DNA of 64,000 nucleotides from Bacillota bacterium (lineage in GTDB: Bacteria > Bacillota > Clostridia > Christensenellales > Aristaeellaceae), in the NCBI GenBank assembly GCA_023416585.1, contig JAEZHM010000131.1, positions 62,001 to 126,000 on the forward strand, in the 5' to 3' direction. A program made the position numbers and the translations under genes. Position 1 is the first letter of the stretch; every line of letters starts with the position of its first letter. Positions 32,715 to 40,746 of the stretch are shown here, piece by piece. The notes beneath the pieces are model-generated. The model had not been told where the DNA came from and did not search any database. It saw only the letters and a program-made list of their open reading frames with translations.

Positions 32715-33302
32715 TCAGGCCGCCTTCCTCCCCAAATACCGGTATACCCTGGCCTTATAGGCTTCGTACTCTTTCCTGAAGGTAATGGTCAGATATTTTT
32801 CTTCGCTCTTTATCTGCACATGGAATAATATAAGCGATGCGGCAGCCGCAGCAATGTTCAGCCAAAATGGGAATACCATAGCGCACCCAATATATATGAG
32901 GTCAAACCCTACAAAGGCAGGGTTCCGGCTAATTGTGTAGATACCATGGGTAACCAGGTTTGTTTTCTGCTTTTCGTCAAACCCGGCCCGCCAGTTATCC
33001 TGCATGGTGATGACTGATACTGCAAAGAACGATAGACCTGCCGCGGCAAGAACAAGCCCTGTGATGTAAATGAAAGGTATAGCTGTGGGGTTTGTAAAAA
33101 GAACGGAGGCAAACTGAATGATGGTGCCCAAAGAAGCGCTAAGGTTCAAAAGCGATTCCATTAACTTCGCCTTTTCAGGCTTTAAGCCCTTTCCCAGCAG
33201 GTTGGCCTTTATGCCGCGGTTTCTTAACATCAGCATTTTGATGGCATATGTAAAGTAAAAACCGCATAGCAATAGAAGCATCAAAAATCTGGAAAGCTCC
33301 AT
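32715..33302 (-). CDS. Isoprenylcysteine-carboxyl-methyltransferase-family membrane protein
   Basis: A 195-residue protein with about five membrane segments and the ICMT/phospholipid N-methyltransferase C-terminal signature: NWRAGFDEKQKTNLVTHGIY, TISRNPAFVGFDLIYIG, and EEKYLTITFRKEYEAYKARV. Bacterial members methylate small or lipid substrates with SAM; the true substrate here is unknown. A strong promoter with an overlapping 34-bp palindrome lies upstream (33369-33433), so it should be tightly repressed by a TetR-type protein encoded elsewhere. Its stop overlaps a stem (GCGGCCTGA/TCAGGCCGC) shared with the convergent gene. Confidence 0.85.
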   Translation of the reverse strand: MELSRFLMLLLLCGFYFTYAIKMLMLRNRGIKANLLGKGLKPEKAKLMESLLNLSASLGTIIQFASVLFTNPTAIPFIYITGLVLAAAGLSFFAVSVITMQDNWRAGFDEKQKTNLVTHGIYTISRNPAFVGFDLIYIGCAMVFPFWLNIAAAAASLILFHVQIKSEEKYLTITFRKEYEAYKARVYRYLGRKAA

Positions 33303-33368
33303 GCTCCAATCACCCTTCCTGTCCGGCTAAATGCTTAAGCAGGTGTTTGCCGATTTTCCTTTACCTGC

Positions 33369-33433
33369 ATTGAACATATGAATGATCGTTCATGTGTTCA
33401 ATGCAAGTATACGCCAACAATGTCAGTTGTCAA
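33369..33433 (-). promoter_or_regulatory. Promoter with overlapping palindromic operator (TetR-type)
   Basis: On the minus strand, TTGACA (33428-33433), a 16-bp spacer and TATACT (33406-33411). Immediately downstream, over the transcript start, is a 34-bp imperfect palindrome at 33369-33402 with only two mismatched base pairs; its centre TGAATGATCGTTCA is of the kind bound by TetR-family repressors. It controls the ICMT-like gene. Confidence 0.75.
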
Positions 33434-33459
33434 GGGGGTATTGGAAAGAAGTGCAATCA

Positions 33460-34767
33460 TCAGGGCAACTTTAGCTTATCCCGATTCGCATACAGCCATA
33501 GCAGCATGCGCTTGTTGGTGTCCGCCAGCTTTTCGAACTTTGGGTTATCTGAAAAGTACGCCGCGCAGATCATTTCAATGGTAAATACCACGTACGGGAC
33601 TGCCTCCCTTTCCTCCTTGGTGAGGGGGCATACAGCGTCATACCCTTTAAGTACACTGTGGTAGACTTCAAACCATTTATCATTCAATGGGTCTCCTGAT
33701 TCCGGGAAAGTCTCCGATAAAATGGCGGTGGTCAGGTAACAGGGATCGAAAAGGCGTATGCTCCTTTGCCCCAGTTCAAAGTCGATAAAGCCCGACAGTT
33801 CCTCTCCCTCCATCAAAATATTGGCGGGGTTTGGGTCCCTGTGGATTGGCTGCTTTGGCAAAAGGGGATACAAGCGCTGGAAATGCTCCTTATACGTTTG
33901 ATAGAAATCCGGCGGCAGGGAGAGCACTGCCTGCGTCCTTGGTATTGCCCAATCCCGTACGGTGGCGAATAGGTCCGGTTCATCCAATTTAAGCTCTTGA
34001 TCATAGCGGCTGAGCACCTTGTGGAGCCTGCCGATGAGCCCGCCCAGCCTAAATGTCCCTTTCGCCCAATCCTTTTCCAATAACGCCCGGCTGTTCACCG
34101 GCCGGCCCGGAAGCCTTGGCAGCAGGTAAAAGTACAGATCACCCTCCTGAATGAAAACCTGTCCGTCCTTCATAAAAACGGGGACCGGCGCGTTCATGCC
34201 GTCTTCTATAAGCGCTCTTGTAATGGCCGCGTGTGTCTTGAGCCCCGGCAGGTTTGGGGTGGCCTTCAGCACGTACTCCTTCCCCACATACCAGGCGTTA
34301 TCGGCAATGATGCCGCTGTTTTCATACTGGATGGGGGAGATGCTTTGATCTTTGATGGACCATTGCTGCAATATGGATTGCAGCTTTGTAAGGCTTAGCA
34401 TGATATCCGCTCCTTTATACAAGTCGATCCTGTGGGGAGGGGGCATCGAACTTTGTTTCTTGTAAGAGGCGGGTGTTTTATCAAATTCCCGGACAAAGGC
34501 TTTGTAGAAACCGGCGTAGGTGTCAAAGCCGTAGTCCAGCGCTACCTGAACGGCATTCATGCCCCGGGAGATACGGTAGGCAGCATGCAATAAACGCCTT
34601 CTCAGCACGTACGCCATCACCGGCATGCCCACAGCATTTTGAAACACACGGCAAAAGTGGAAGGGCGAAAACCCCGCCTTGTCCGCGATGTCTATAAGGC
34701 TTAAATCCGCCTTCAGATTTTCCTCAATGAATTCGATACACTTTTGCATCAGGTCCAGGTCTGCCAT
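33460..34767 (-). CDS. AraC DNA-binding domain fused to an aminoglycoside-phosphotransferase-like kinase domain
   Basis: A 435-residue two-domain protein. Residues about 1-110 are an AraC double helix-turn-helix (LSLIDIADKAGFSPFHFCRV, VALDYGFDTYAGFYKAFVRE, FDKTPASYKK). Residues about 130-435 are an APH/choline-kinase-like fold with the catalytic loop HRDPNPAN (His309, Asp311, Asn316) and the metal-binding IDFE (Asp329). The kinase residues are intact, so the domain may phosphorylate or bind a small molecule that controls DNA binding. ATG 34767 has GGGAGG seven bases upstream; longer in-frame starts have no ribosome-binding site. Such N-terminal AraC fusions are unusual; a sensory role for the kinase is inference. 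Confidence 0.85.
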   Translation of the reverse strand: MADLDLMQKCIEFIEENLKADLSLIDIADKAGFSPFHFCRVFQNAVGMPVMAYVLRRRLLHAAYRISRGMNAVQVALDYGFDTYAGFYKAFVREFDKTPASYKKQSSMPPPHRIDLYKGADIMLSLTKLQSILQQWSIKDQSISPIQYENSGIIADNAWYVGKEYVLKATPNLPGLKTHAAITRALIEDGMNAPVPVFMKDGQVFIQEGDLYFYLLPRLPGRPVNSRALLEKDWAKGTFRLGGLIGRLHKVLSRYDQELKLDEPDLFATVRDWAIPRTQAVLSLPPDFYQTYKEHFQRLYPLLPKQPIHRDPNPANILMEGEELSGFIDFELGQRSIRLFDPCYLTTAILSETFPESGDPLNDKWFEVYHSVLKGYDAVCPLTKEEREAVPYVVFTIEMICAAYFSDNPKFEKLADTNKRMLLWLYANRDKLKLP

Positions 34768-34944
34768 GATGATCCTCCCGTCATTTGCACCGGCGCGTAT
34801 ATAGAATATCATACTGCCTTGGATAATACCTTTCCTTGCGTGCTGTATTAATGTATCCCATAATTTTCCAAGATGTTTGGCACGGCAATTGCTCTTTTTT
34901 CTTTTTATCATCGTTTTTCTAAAGTAAAACATCGAAAATCACAA

Positions 34945-34973
34945 TTGACAACTATAGGAATATCCTGTATTAT
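34945..34973 (+). promoter_or_regulatory. Promoter of the monosaccharide importer operon
   Basis: TTGACA (34945-34950), a 17-bp spacer and TATTAT (34968-34973), with a long leader of about 300 nt before the first gene. Confidence 0.8.
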
Positions 34974-34986
34974 ATTTACAGATAAG

Positions 34987-35000
34987 TGTGCTCGAGCACA
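34987..35000. promoter_or_regulatory. Perfect 14-bp palindrome, probable operator
   Basis: TGTGCTCGAGCACA is a perfect palindrome starting 13 bp after the -10 box. The position just downstream of the transcript start fits a repressor site of a sugar operon; the regulator is not in the window. Confidence 0.6.
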
Positions 35001-35278
35001 TAAGTCCGACCAGCATAAAAACGTGCAGCATATATAAGCAATATATCATAATATACTCTCCCTATCAGGAATTACCGGTTTAATCCCGCACCATTGTTTT
35101 ACTTGATATAAACAGTGTGACGGGCAGGTCATAAAGAAGCATTCCGGCTTTGATATGGCTTTGTCGGTATTTTTTGTTGCATGTCTTTTACTTCATAAGC
35201 AAGTGATAAGAGCGGGAAGTCCATCCAATGCATTTTAGGCAGCAAGATGCCTAAAAAAATAAAAAGGGGAGTGTTTCT
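35001..35278 (+). other. Long leader of the importer operon
   Basis: About 280 nt without a gene. It contains TTTTAGGC/GCCTAAAA (35233-35256), a hairpin just ahead of the AAGGGGAG ribosome-binding site. I recognise no known riboswitch in it. The length suggests post-transcriptional control or RNA stabilisation. Confidence 0.4.
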
Positions 35279-36325
35279 ATGAAGAAGGTCCTTGCTATCC
35301 TACTGGCATTGGTGCTATGCGTATCCATAACCGGCGCACTGGCCGCCGACAAGGTCGGCGTGTCCATGCCCACAAAGAGCCTGCAGCGCTGGATCCAGGA
35401 TGGCGCGAACCTGAAGGCCAAGCTGGAGGAAGCCGGCTTCGAAGTCGACCTTCAGTATGCCAACGACAAGGTAGATTTGCAGGTGAGCCAGCTGGAAGGC
35501 TTGATCGCCGGCGGCGCCAAAGTGCTTATCATCTCCGCTATCGAAGCCAGCTCTCTGGGGACCGTGCTGGCCGAAGCCAAGGCACAGGGCATCAAAGTGA
35601 TCTGCTATGACCGGCTGATCCGGGATACCGACGCTGTGAACTATTATGTAACCTTTGACAACTACAAGGTTGGTGTCATCCAGGGCAGTTACATTGAAAC
35701 GGTGCTTGGCCTGAAGGACGGCAAGGGCCCCTACAATGTGGAGTTCACCGCCGGCGACCCGGGCGACAACAACGCCCCGTACTTCTTCAATGGCGCGATG
35801 GACCTTCTCAAGCCCTACATCGAAAAAGGACAGTTGGTCGTTCCCAGCGGCCAGACCAAATTCGAGCAGGTTGCCACCCCCACCTGGAAGTCCGAAGTTG
35901 CCCAGGCCCGCTTTGAGGGCATACTGGCTTCCTTCTATTCCGACGGAAAGACAAAGCTGGACGCGGTCGTCTGCTCCAACGACTCCACTGCCTATGGTGT
36001 GGAGACGGCACTTGAACTGGCTGGCTATACAACATTCCCCTACATCACCGGCCAGGACTGTGATATCGCCAACACCAAGAACATCATCGCCGGCAAACAG
36101 TCCATGTCTGTGTTCAAGGACACCCGCGACCTGGCTGCCCAGGCTGTGAAGATGACGCAGGATATCGTGGCGGGCAAGGAGCCCGAGGTCAACGACACCA
36201 AGACTTATGACAACGGCGTACTGGTAGTGCCTACGTTCCTGATCGAGCCCAGGTTTGCTGACATCAACAACTACAAGGAGCTGCTCATCGTCAGCGGCTA
36301 CTACACCGAGGATCAGTTGAAGTAA
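35279..36325 (+). CDS. chvE: ChvE-type monosaccharide-binding protein 1
   Basis: A 348-residue protein with a signal peptide (MKKVLAILLALVLCVSITGA, cut near LAA-D) and the type I periplasmic-binding fold: VGVSMPTKSLQRWIQDG, LEGLIAGGAKVLIISA, CYDRLIRDTDAVNYYVTFDN and TGQDCDIANTKNIIAGKQSM. This pattern is that of ChvE, which binds arabinose, galactose, glucose and related sugars. There is no lipobox. It is the first gene of the importer operon. A close paralog lies at 40747. The hairpin array that follows may let it be made in excess over the membrane parts. Confidence 0.9.
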   Translation: MKKVLAILLALVLCVSITGALAADKVGVSMPTKSLQRWIQDGANLKAKLEEAGFEVDLQYANDKVDLQVSQLEGLIAGGAKVLIISAIEASSLGTVLAEAKAQGIKVICYDRLIRDTDAVNYYVTFDNYKVGVIQGSYIETVLGLKDGKGPYNVEFTAGDPGDNNAPYFFNGAMDLLKPYIEKGQLVVPSGQTKFEQVATPTWKSEVAQARFEGILASFYSDGKTKLDAVVCSNDSTAYGVETALELAGYTTFPYITGQDCDIANTKNIIAGKQSMSVFKDTRDLAAQAVKMTQDIVAGKEPEVNDTKTYDNGVLVVPTFLIEPRFADINNYKELLIVSGYYTEDQLK

Positions 36326-36356
36326 TAAGCCAATCTATAGAAAAATCCTGGGAGGT

Positions 36357-36523
36357 GTCGGAGGGGCGCACCCCTCCGACTTAAAATCCGAAGCCGTCGA
36401 TATGCGCGGTGGCTTCGGAGCCTTGCGCAGCAAGGTTACCTTACGCCATTCCCCGGCCGTAAAGCTCGCAACAGTCTGGCATTGCGCAGGCTGTTGCGTA
36501 AGCTTTACAGGGGAATGGCGCAA
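36357..36523. repeat. Array of hairpins between binding protein and ATPase genes
   Basis: Four inverted repeats in 170 bp: GTCGGAGGGG/CCCCTCCGAC (36357-36380), TCCGAAGCC/GGCTTCGGA (36387-36419), CCTTGC/GCAAGG (36421-36435) and a large stem of CGCCATTCCCC with GGGGAATGGCG enclosing GTAAAGCT/AGCTTTAC and GCAACAG/CTGTTGC (36441-36523). No T-run follows. Likely to protect or attenuate the operon mRNA; also a possible decayed repeat element. Confidence 0.6.
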
Positions 36524-36616
36524 CTCGAAATAGTTGCTTTGCCACTTTTTCGATTCGCAGACGGATGAAGTTTGCTCGTATCTCCTTTCCAAATTTATAT
36601 CCCACTATCTGGAGTG

Positions 36617-38170
36617 ATGGATTTGAACGGATGCCTGCTTCAAATGATGGATATCACAAAGCTTTTTCCGGGCGTAAAAGCGCTGGACCGTGTAAACATC
36701 GACGTTACCGAGGGCGAGATCCACGCTGTCTGCGGGGAAAACGGCGCGGGTAAATCGACCCTGATGAACATACTCAGCGGCATCTACCCTTACGGCTCCT
36801 ACGAGGGCAGCGTAATCTTAAGGGGAGAGACTTGCCGCTTCCATACCATTCACGACAGCGAATTAAAGGGGATCGTCATCATCCATCAGGAGTTGGCGCT
36901 GGTTCCCTATCTGTCCATTGGTGAAAACATGTTCCTTGGCAACGAGCAGGGGAAAAGCGGCGTGATCAACTGGGACAAAACCTATCAAAAGGCCGAAGAA
37001 TACATGCGTATGGTGGGGCTTCGTGACAATCCCCGCACTCTTGTGCGCGATATCGGCATGGGCAAGCAGCAGCTGCTGGAGATCGCCAAGGCCCTGGCCA
37101 AGGACGTAAAGCTGCTGATCCTGGACGAGCCTACTTCATCGCTGAACGAAAGTGATGCCCAAAAGCTTTTGGATCTATTGATTTACTTGAAGAAAGAGAA
37201 GGGGATCACCTCCATACTGATCTCCCATAAGCTGGGCGAGCTAAGCTACTGCGCCGACAGGATCACCATTATTCGGGACGGACGGTCCATCGAGACGCTG
37301 ACACGAGGTGTAGATGAGTGGAGCGAGGCCCGGATTATAAGGGGCATGGTAGGGCGGGAAATGATCAACCGCTACCCGCCCCGGGAAAGAAACATTGGCG
37401 AAGTCGCGTTGGAAGTGCGGAATTGGACGGTCCATCACCCCCAGTACACCACAAGGAAAGTGGTGGATAACGTTTCCATCACAGTGCGCCGGGGTGAGGT
37501 GGTAGGGATGGCCGGGCTCATCGGCGCGGGCCGGACGGAACTGGCTATGTCTGTCTTCGGCAGGGCCTACGGCGAAAAGATATCAGGTCGGCTTTTCATG
37601 GGCGGCAAGGAAATCGAACTGCACAGCATCCACCAGGCTATCAAGGCCGGTTTTGCCTATATCACTGAGGACCGCAAGCAAAACGGGCTTGTGCTTATGA
37701 ACAGTATCAAACACAACATTACCCTGGCCAGAACGGAATTTATCAGCCGCCGGGGTGTGCTGGATAAGGATCTGGAAAAGGGCGAAGCCGAATCCTTGCG
37801 GTCAAGGCTGGGGATCAAGGCCCCCACGGTGGAACAGCTGGCTGGCAACCTGTCCGGCGGCAACCAGCAGAAGGTACTGGTTGGAAAGTGGATTTTTGCA
37901 AAACCCGACATTCTGCTTCTGGACGAGCCGACACGGGGCGTGGACGTTGGCGCCAAGTATGAAATATACCAGATCATCAATACCTTGGCTGCCCAGGGAA
38001 AATCCATCCTTCTGATCTCCTCCGAACTGCCCGAAATCCTCGGGATGTGCGACCGTGTGTATGTGATGAACGAAGGAAAACTGATTGCCGAACTGCCTGT
38101 GGAGGAAGCATCCCAGGAGGTTATCATGGGGCACATCATGAAGGCAAGCAAGGGGGATATCGTAGCATGA
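36617..38170 (+). CDS. mmsA: Sugar ABC transporter ATPase with two nucleotide-binding domains
   Basis: A 517-residue protein with two ABC domains, as in XylG/MglA/GguA. The first has Walker A GENGAGKST near residue 50 and LLILDEPTSS; the signature LSGGNQQ appears only in the second, where LLLDEPTRGVD gives Walker B. This asymmetry is normal for the family. It powers the importer with the permease encoded next, whose ATG overlaps its stop (ATGA). The start is unsure: ATG 36617 begins just before the conserved LLQMMDITKLFPGVKALD, but GGAG lies very close to it; an in-frame TTG at 36572 is the alternative. Confidence 0.93.
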   Translation: MDLNGCLLQMMDITKLFPGVKALDRVNIDVTEGEIHAVCGENGAGKSTLMNILSGIYPYGSYEGSVILRGETCRFHTIHDSELKGIVIIHQELALVPYLSIGENMFLGNEQGKSGVINWDKTYQKAEEYMRMVGLRDNPRTLVRDIGMGKQQLLEIAKALAKDVKLLILDEPTSSLNESDAQKLLDLLIYLKKEKGITSILISHKLGELSYCADRITIIRDGRSIETLTRGVDEWSEARIIRGMVGREMINRYPPRERNIGEVALEVRNWTVHHPQYTTRKVVDNVSITVRRGEVVGMAGLIGAGRTELAMSVFGRAYGEKISGRLFMGGKEIELHSIHQAIKAGFAYITEDRKQNGLVLMNSIKHNITLARTEFISRRGVLDKDLEKGEAESLRSRLGIKAPTVEQLAGNLSGGNQQKVLVGKWIFAKPDILLLDEPTRGVDVGAKYEIYQIINTLAAQGKSILLISSELPEILGMCDRVYVMNEGKLIAELPVEEASQEVIMGHIMKASKGDIVA

Positions 38171-39732
38171 ACAGTCTGGCAAAGAAAGTGTTCAAAGGCG
38201 GCATCAGGCAATACACCATGCTCATTGCGCTGGTGACCATCATGCTCGTCTTTACGATTCTGTCCAAGGGCGCGCTGCTGTACCCCATGAATGTTTCGAA
38301 CATCATTTCCCAGAATGCCTATGTGGTGATTCTGGCGGTAGGCATGCTCATGTGTATCTTAACCGGTGGTAACATTGACCTTTCCATAGGCGCTGTGGTG
38401 GGGCTGGTGATGGCTTGTGCCGGGTCTGCCATGATGGATTTGCATATTGATCCAGCGATTGTGGTACCGGCGAGTATTCTAGTGGGTATTCTTATAGGCT
38501 CTTTCCAGGGATACTGTATCGCCTACGTGGGTATCCCTCCCTTCATTGTCACCCTGGCCGGTATGCTCTTGTTCCGCGGTATCACGGGTATGATCCTAGG
38601 CGGGGAGACAAAGAGCAAGTTTCCTGAGAGCTTTATGCAATTGTTCAATGGCAACATTCCTGACTTTTTCGGCGGGGCTCAACTGTTTGGGAACAATGTG
38701 AACGTCACTTGCGTGCTTGCGGGCGTGCTGGCTGCCGCCGCCTTCTGCCTATGGCAGATATTCAAGAATATCAACCGTAAGAAGAAAGGGTACGAGGCAG
38801 AACATCCTCTTTCGCTGTCGATCAAGATTGTTGTGGTAAGCTTGGTGCTTCTTTGGATATTTTACACCATGGCCAGGCATCGTGGCATTCCCACGGTATT
38901 GATCACGGTGGGCATCGTGGTGGCTTGCTATACCTACATTACCGGCAATATGGTGATCGGACGCCACCTGTACGCGTTGGGCGGCAATCAGAAGGCTGCC
39001 TGGCTTTCCGGCGTGAACACGAAAAGACTGATGTTTCTGGCCTATGCCAATAACGGGTTCCTGGCAGGAGTGGCCGGGTTGGTCTGCCTGGCCCGCTTTA
39101 CCTCCGCGTTCCCCAATGCCGGTACCGGCTTTGAAATGGATGCCATTGCCGCCTGTTTTATCGGTGGCGCCTCCGCGTACGGTGGAATAGGCACTGTCCC
39201 CGGGGCGCTCATCGGAGCGCTGATCATGGGCATGCTGAACCTGGGCATGTCCATTACCGGGGTTGACCAGTTCATGCAGCAGGTAACAAAGGGCCTGGTG
39301 CTTTTGGCAGCAGTGGCCATTGACGTAATCTCCAAGAGCAGGTATGGTTTTGAGCAGGCTGCCCAGTTCGCTTCCTGGGTGAAGGAGCTGTTCATCCCCG
39401 GTACCAGGGAGAAGCCTATCCGCACACGGCTTTCCGGTGTGATTGCCGCTATCCTGGGCGTGGTTCTCCTGGCTGTTGGTATTTACGGCTTTATTCAGTT
39501 CTCCTCCGCCAATGCGGCTGGTGGTTTGATTGAACTTGCCAAAAAGGCTGCTGAGATCAAAGATAGCGGGATCATTTTCACAGCTGAACAATTGCTTAAA
39601 CTGGCACTTGTCAATTACCGCATTTTGACAACGGTGCTGGGCAGCTTAGGTGTCATTTCGGGGGTGCTGCTGCGGCTGAGAAGGTATGCGGAGCGGACAC
39701 CCATCCAGACCGCTGGGAATGCAAAAAGCTGA
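38167..39732 (+). CDS. mmsB: Monosaccharide ABC transporter permease
   Basis: A 521-residue membrane protein of the BPD_transp_2 class (GguB/MmsB type), longer than ordinary sugar permeases. It has about ten hydrophobic segments, with GNIDLSIGAVVGLVMACAGS and ACFIGGASAYGGIGTVPGAL as family landmarks. A hydrophilic loop near residues 195-215 (NRKKKGYEAEHPLS) splits the protein, as in other GguB members. A C-terminal extension of about 110 residues carries two more membrane segments. ATG 38167 overlaps the ATPase stop by four bases. A terminator follows at 39759. Confidence 0.93.
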   Translation: MNSLAKKVFKGGIRQYTMLIALVTIMLVFTILSKGALLYPMNVSNIISQNAYVVILAVGMLMCILTGGNIDLSIGAVVGLVMACAGSAMMDLHIDPAIVVPASILVGILIGSFQGYCIAYVGIPPFIVTLAGMLLFRGITGMILGGETKSKFPESFMQLFNGNIPDFFGGAQLFGNNVNVTCVLAGVLAAAAFCLWQIFKNINRKKKGYEAEHPLSLSIKIVVVSLVLLWIFYTMARHRGIPTVLITVGIVVACYTYITGNMVIGRHLYALGGNQKAAWLSGVNTKRLMFLAYANNGFLAGVAGLVCLARFTSAFPNAGTGFEMDAIAACFIGGASAYGGIGTVPGALIGALIMGMLNLGMSITGVDQFMQQVTKGLVLLAAVAIDVISKSRYGFEQAAQFASWVKELFIPGTREKPIRTRLSGVIAAILGVVLLAVGIYGFIQFSSANAAGGLIELAKKAAEIKDSGIIFTAEQLLKLALVNYRILTTVLGSLGVISGVLLRLRRYAERTPIQTAGNAKS

Positions 39733-39758
39733 AGCGTTATAAGACGAATATTGTTGTT

Positions 39759-39797
39759 ACGGACGGGATGCTATATCCCGTCCGTTTGTTTTGTTTG
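39759..39797 (+). terminator. Terminator after the permease gene
   Basis: ACGGACGGGAT (39759-39769) pairs perfectly with ATCCCGTCCGT (39775-39785), followed by TTGTTTTGTTTGT. Confidence 0.85.
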
Positions 39798-39878
39798 TAA
39801 ACTCATTGGCGGGATGGAAACTTTTCCATTGTACAAGCGTCTATTTAGTACAACCCTTTACAAAGGAGAGGATTTTTT

Positions 39879-40451
39879 ATGAAACGATTTTCGGTAATCC
39901 TGGCTATGATGCTGGCGCTGTCCCCCATGCTTGGCGCGCTTTCGGAAACTGCGCCGCAAACAAAGGAAGGCATCATATATCTGGAGGGCATGCCTGAAAC
40001 AGTCACACTGACGTTGTTTGAAAGCGAGCGTGGATATAGCCTTTGGTACGATGCCAGTATGTTTGCTTTCGCTCCCGCCGACGAGGGAAATGACATTGAT
40101 GCTTTTAAACCCGTAAGTCCCGACGCTGTAGACGGTGTGAGCCTTTCCATCAATTATTCCGCCCAATTGGACTATACCCTGGAAGATGCCGGCCGTGATG
40201 TTCAAAAGTCGCTACAGGAAAACGGGTATACAGTAACCACGGTGGATACGAATGAATTGTTCCCGGCGTACCAGTCATTCGGATTTCATAGCGTAAAGGG
40301 TAACACTATCACAGAAACATATGTTGTCGCGGCTGAGGAAGGGCAATACTATATCACTGCTGCGTATCCGCTGGAAGCTGCGGAAGGTTTTGGCGGGCGC
40401 CTGCGCTATATTGTTTCCACATTTGAGATTATGGGATTGGAACAGGAATAA
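39879..40451 (+). CDS. Small secreted protein of unknown function
   Basis: A 190-residue protein with a signal peptide (MKRFSVILAMMLALSPMLGA, cut near ALS-E) and a compact mature domain without a family I can name. Features include GYSLWYDASMFAFAPADEGN and a C-terminal RYIVSTFEIMG, which recalls small secreted domains of the PsbP/DUF-type that are judged only by fold. AAAGGAGAGG precedes ATG 39879. It sits alone between two terminators, between the importer operon and the second binding protein, so it might be a sugar-importer accessory, but nothing proves that. Confidence 0.65.
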   Translation: MKRFSVILAMMLALSPMLGALSETAPQTKEGIIYLEGMPETVTLTLFESERGYSLWYDASMFAFAPADEGNDIDAFKPVSPDAVDGVSLSINYSAQLDYTLEDAGRDVQKSLQENGYTVTTVDTNELFPAYQSFGFHSVKGNTITETYVVAAEEGQYYITAAYPLEAAEGFGGRLRYIVSTFEIMGLEQE

Positions 40452-40482
40452 GAAAAAAGACATCATACGTACTTGGCAAGAG

Positions 40483-40511
40483 GCCCGGAGAAAAAGAAAC
40501 TCCGGGCTTTC
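40483..40511 (+). terminator. Terminator after the small secreted protein
   Basis: GCCCGGAG (40483-40490), a 9-base loop and CTCCGGGC (40500-40507), then TTT. Confidence 0.7.
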
Positions 40512-40611
40512 AGCATAAGCGGCTTCTTTCGGTTATGGAATCCGCGAGTAAGCATGCGAAAGCAACCTCTCTCATGTTCCATCTTATTTCATGTAAGCAT
40601 ATATAGCCTGA

Positions 40612-40639
40612 TTGACAACGCACGTGTTTTCGGTATGAT
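40612..40639 (+). promoter_or_regulatory. Promoter of the second binding protein
   Basis: TTGACA (40612-40617), a 16-bp spacer and TATGAT (40634-40639). It gives the second binding protein its own control, separate from the importer operon. Confidence 0.7.
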
Positions 40640-40746
40640 ATTGTAGAGTTTATTGGTTTTGTGCATTCAAGATGATGTATCACCATTTTGGATACAAAGC
40701 CGTATAGCGAATTTTAGGCGGTATAAACTTAAAAAGGAGTGTACAA

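Noticed and set aside
35001..35278. Known riboswitch in the importer leader
   Set aside because: No conserved motif of a class I know could be matched; it is kept only as a leader of unknown role.
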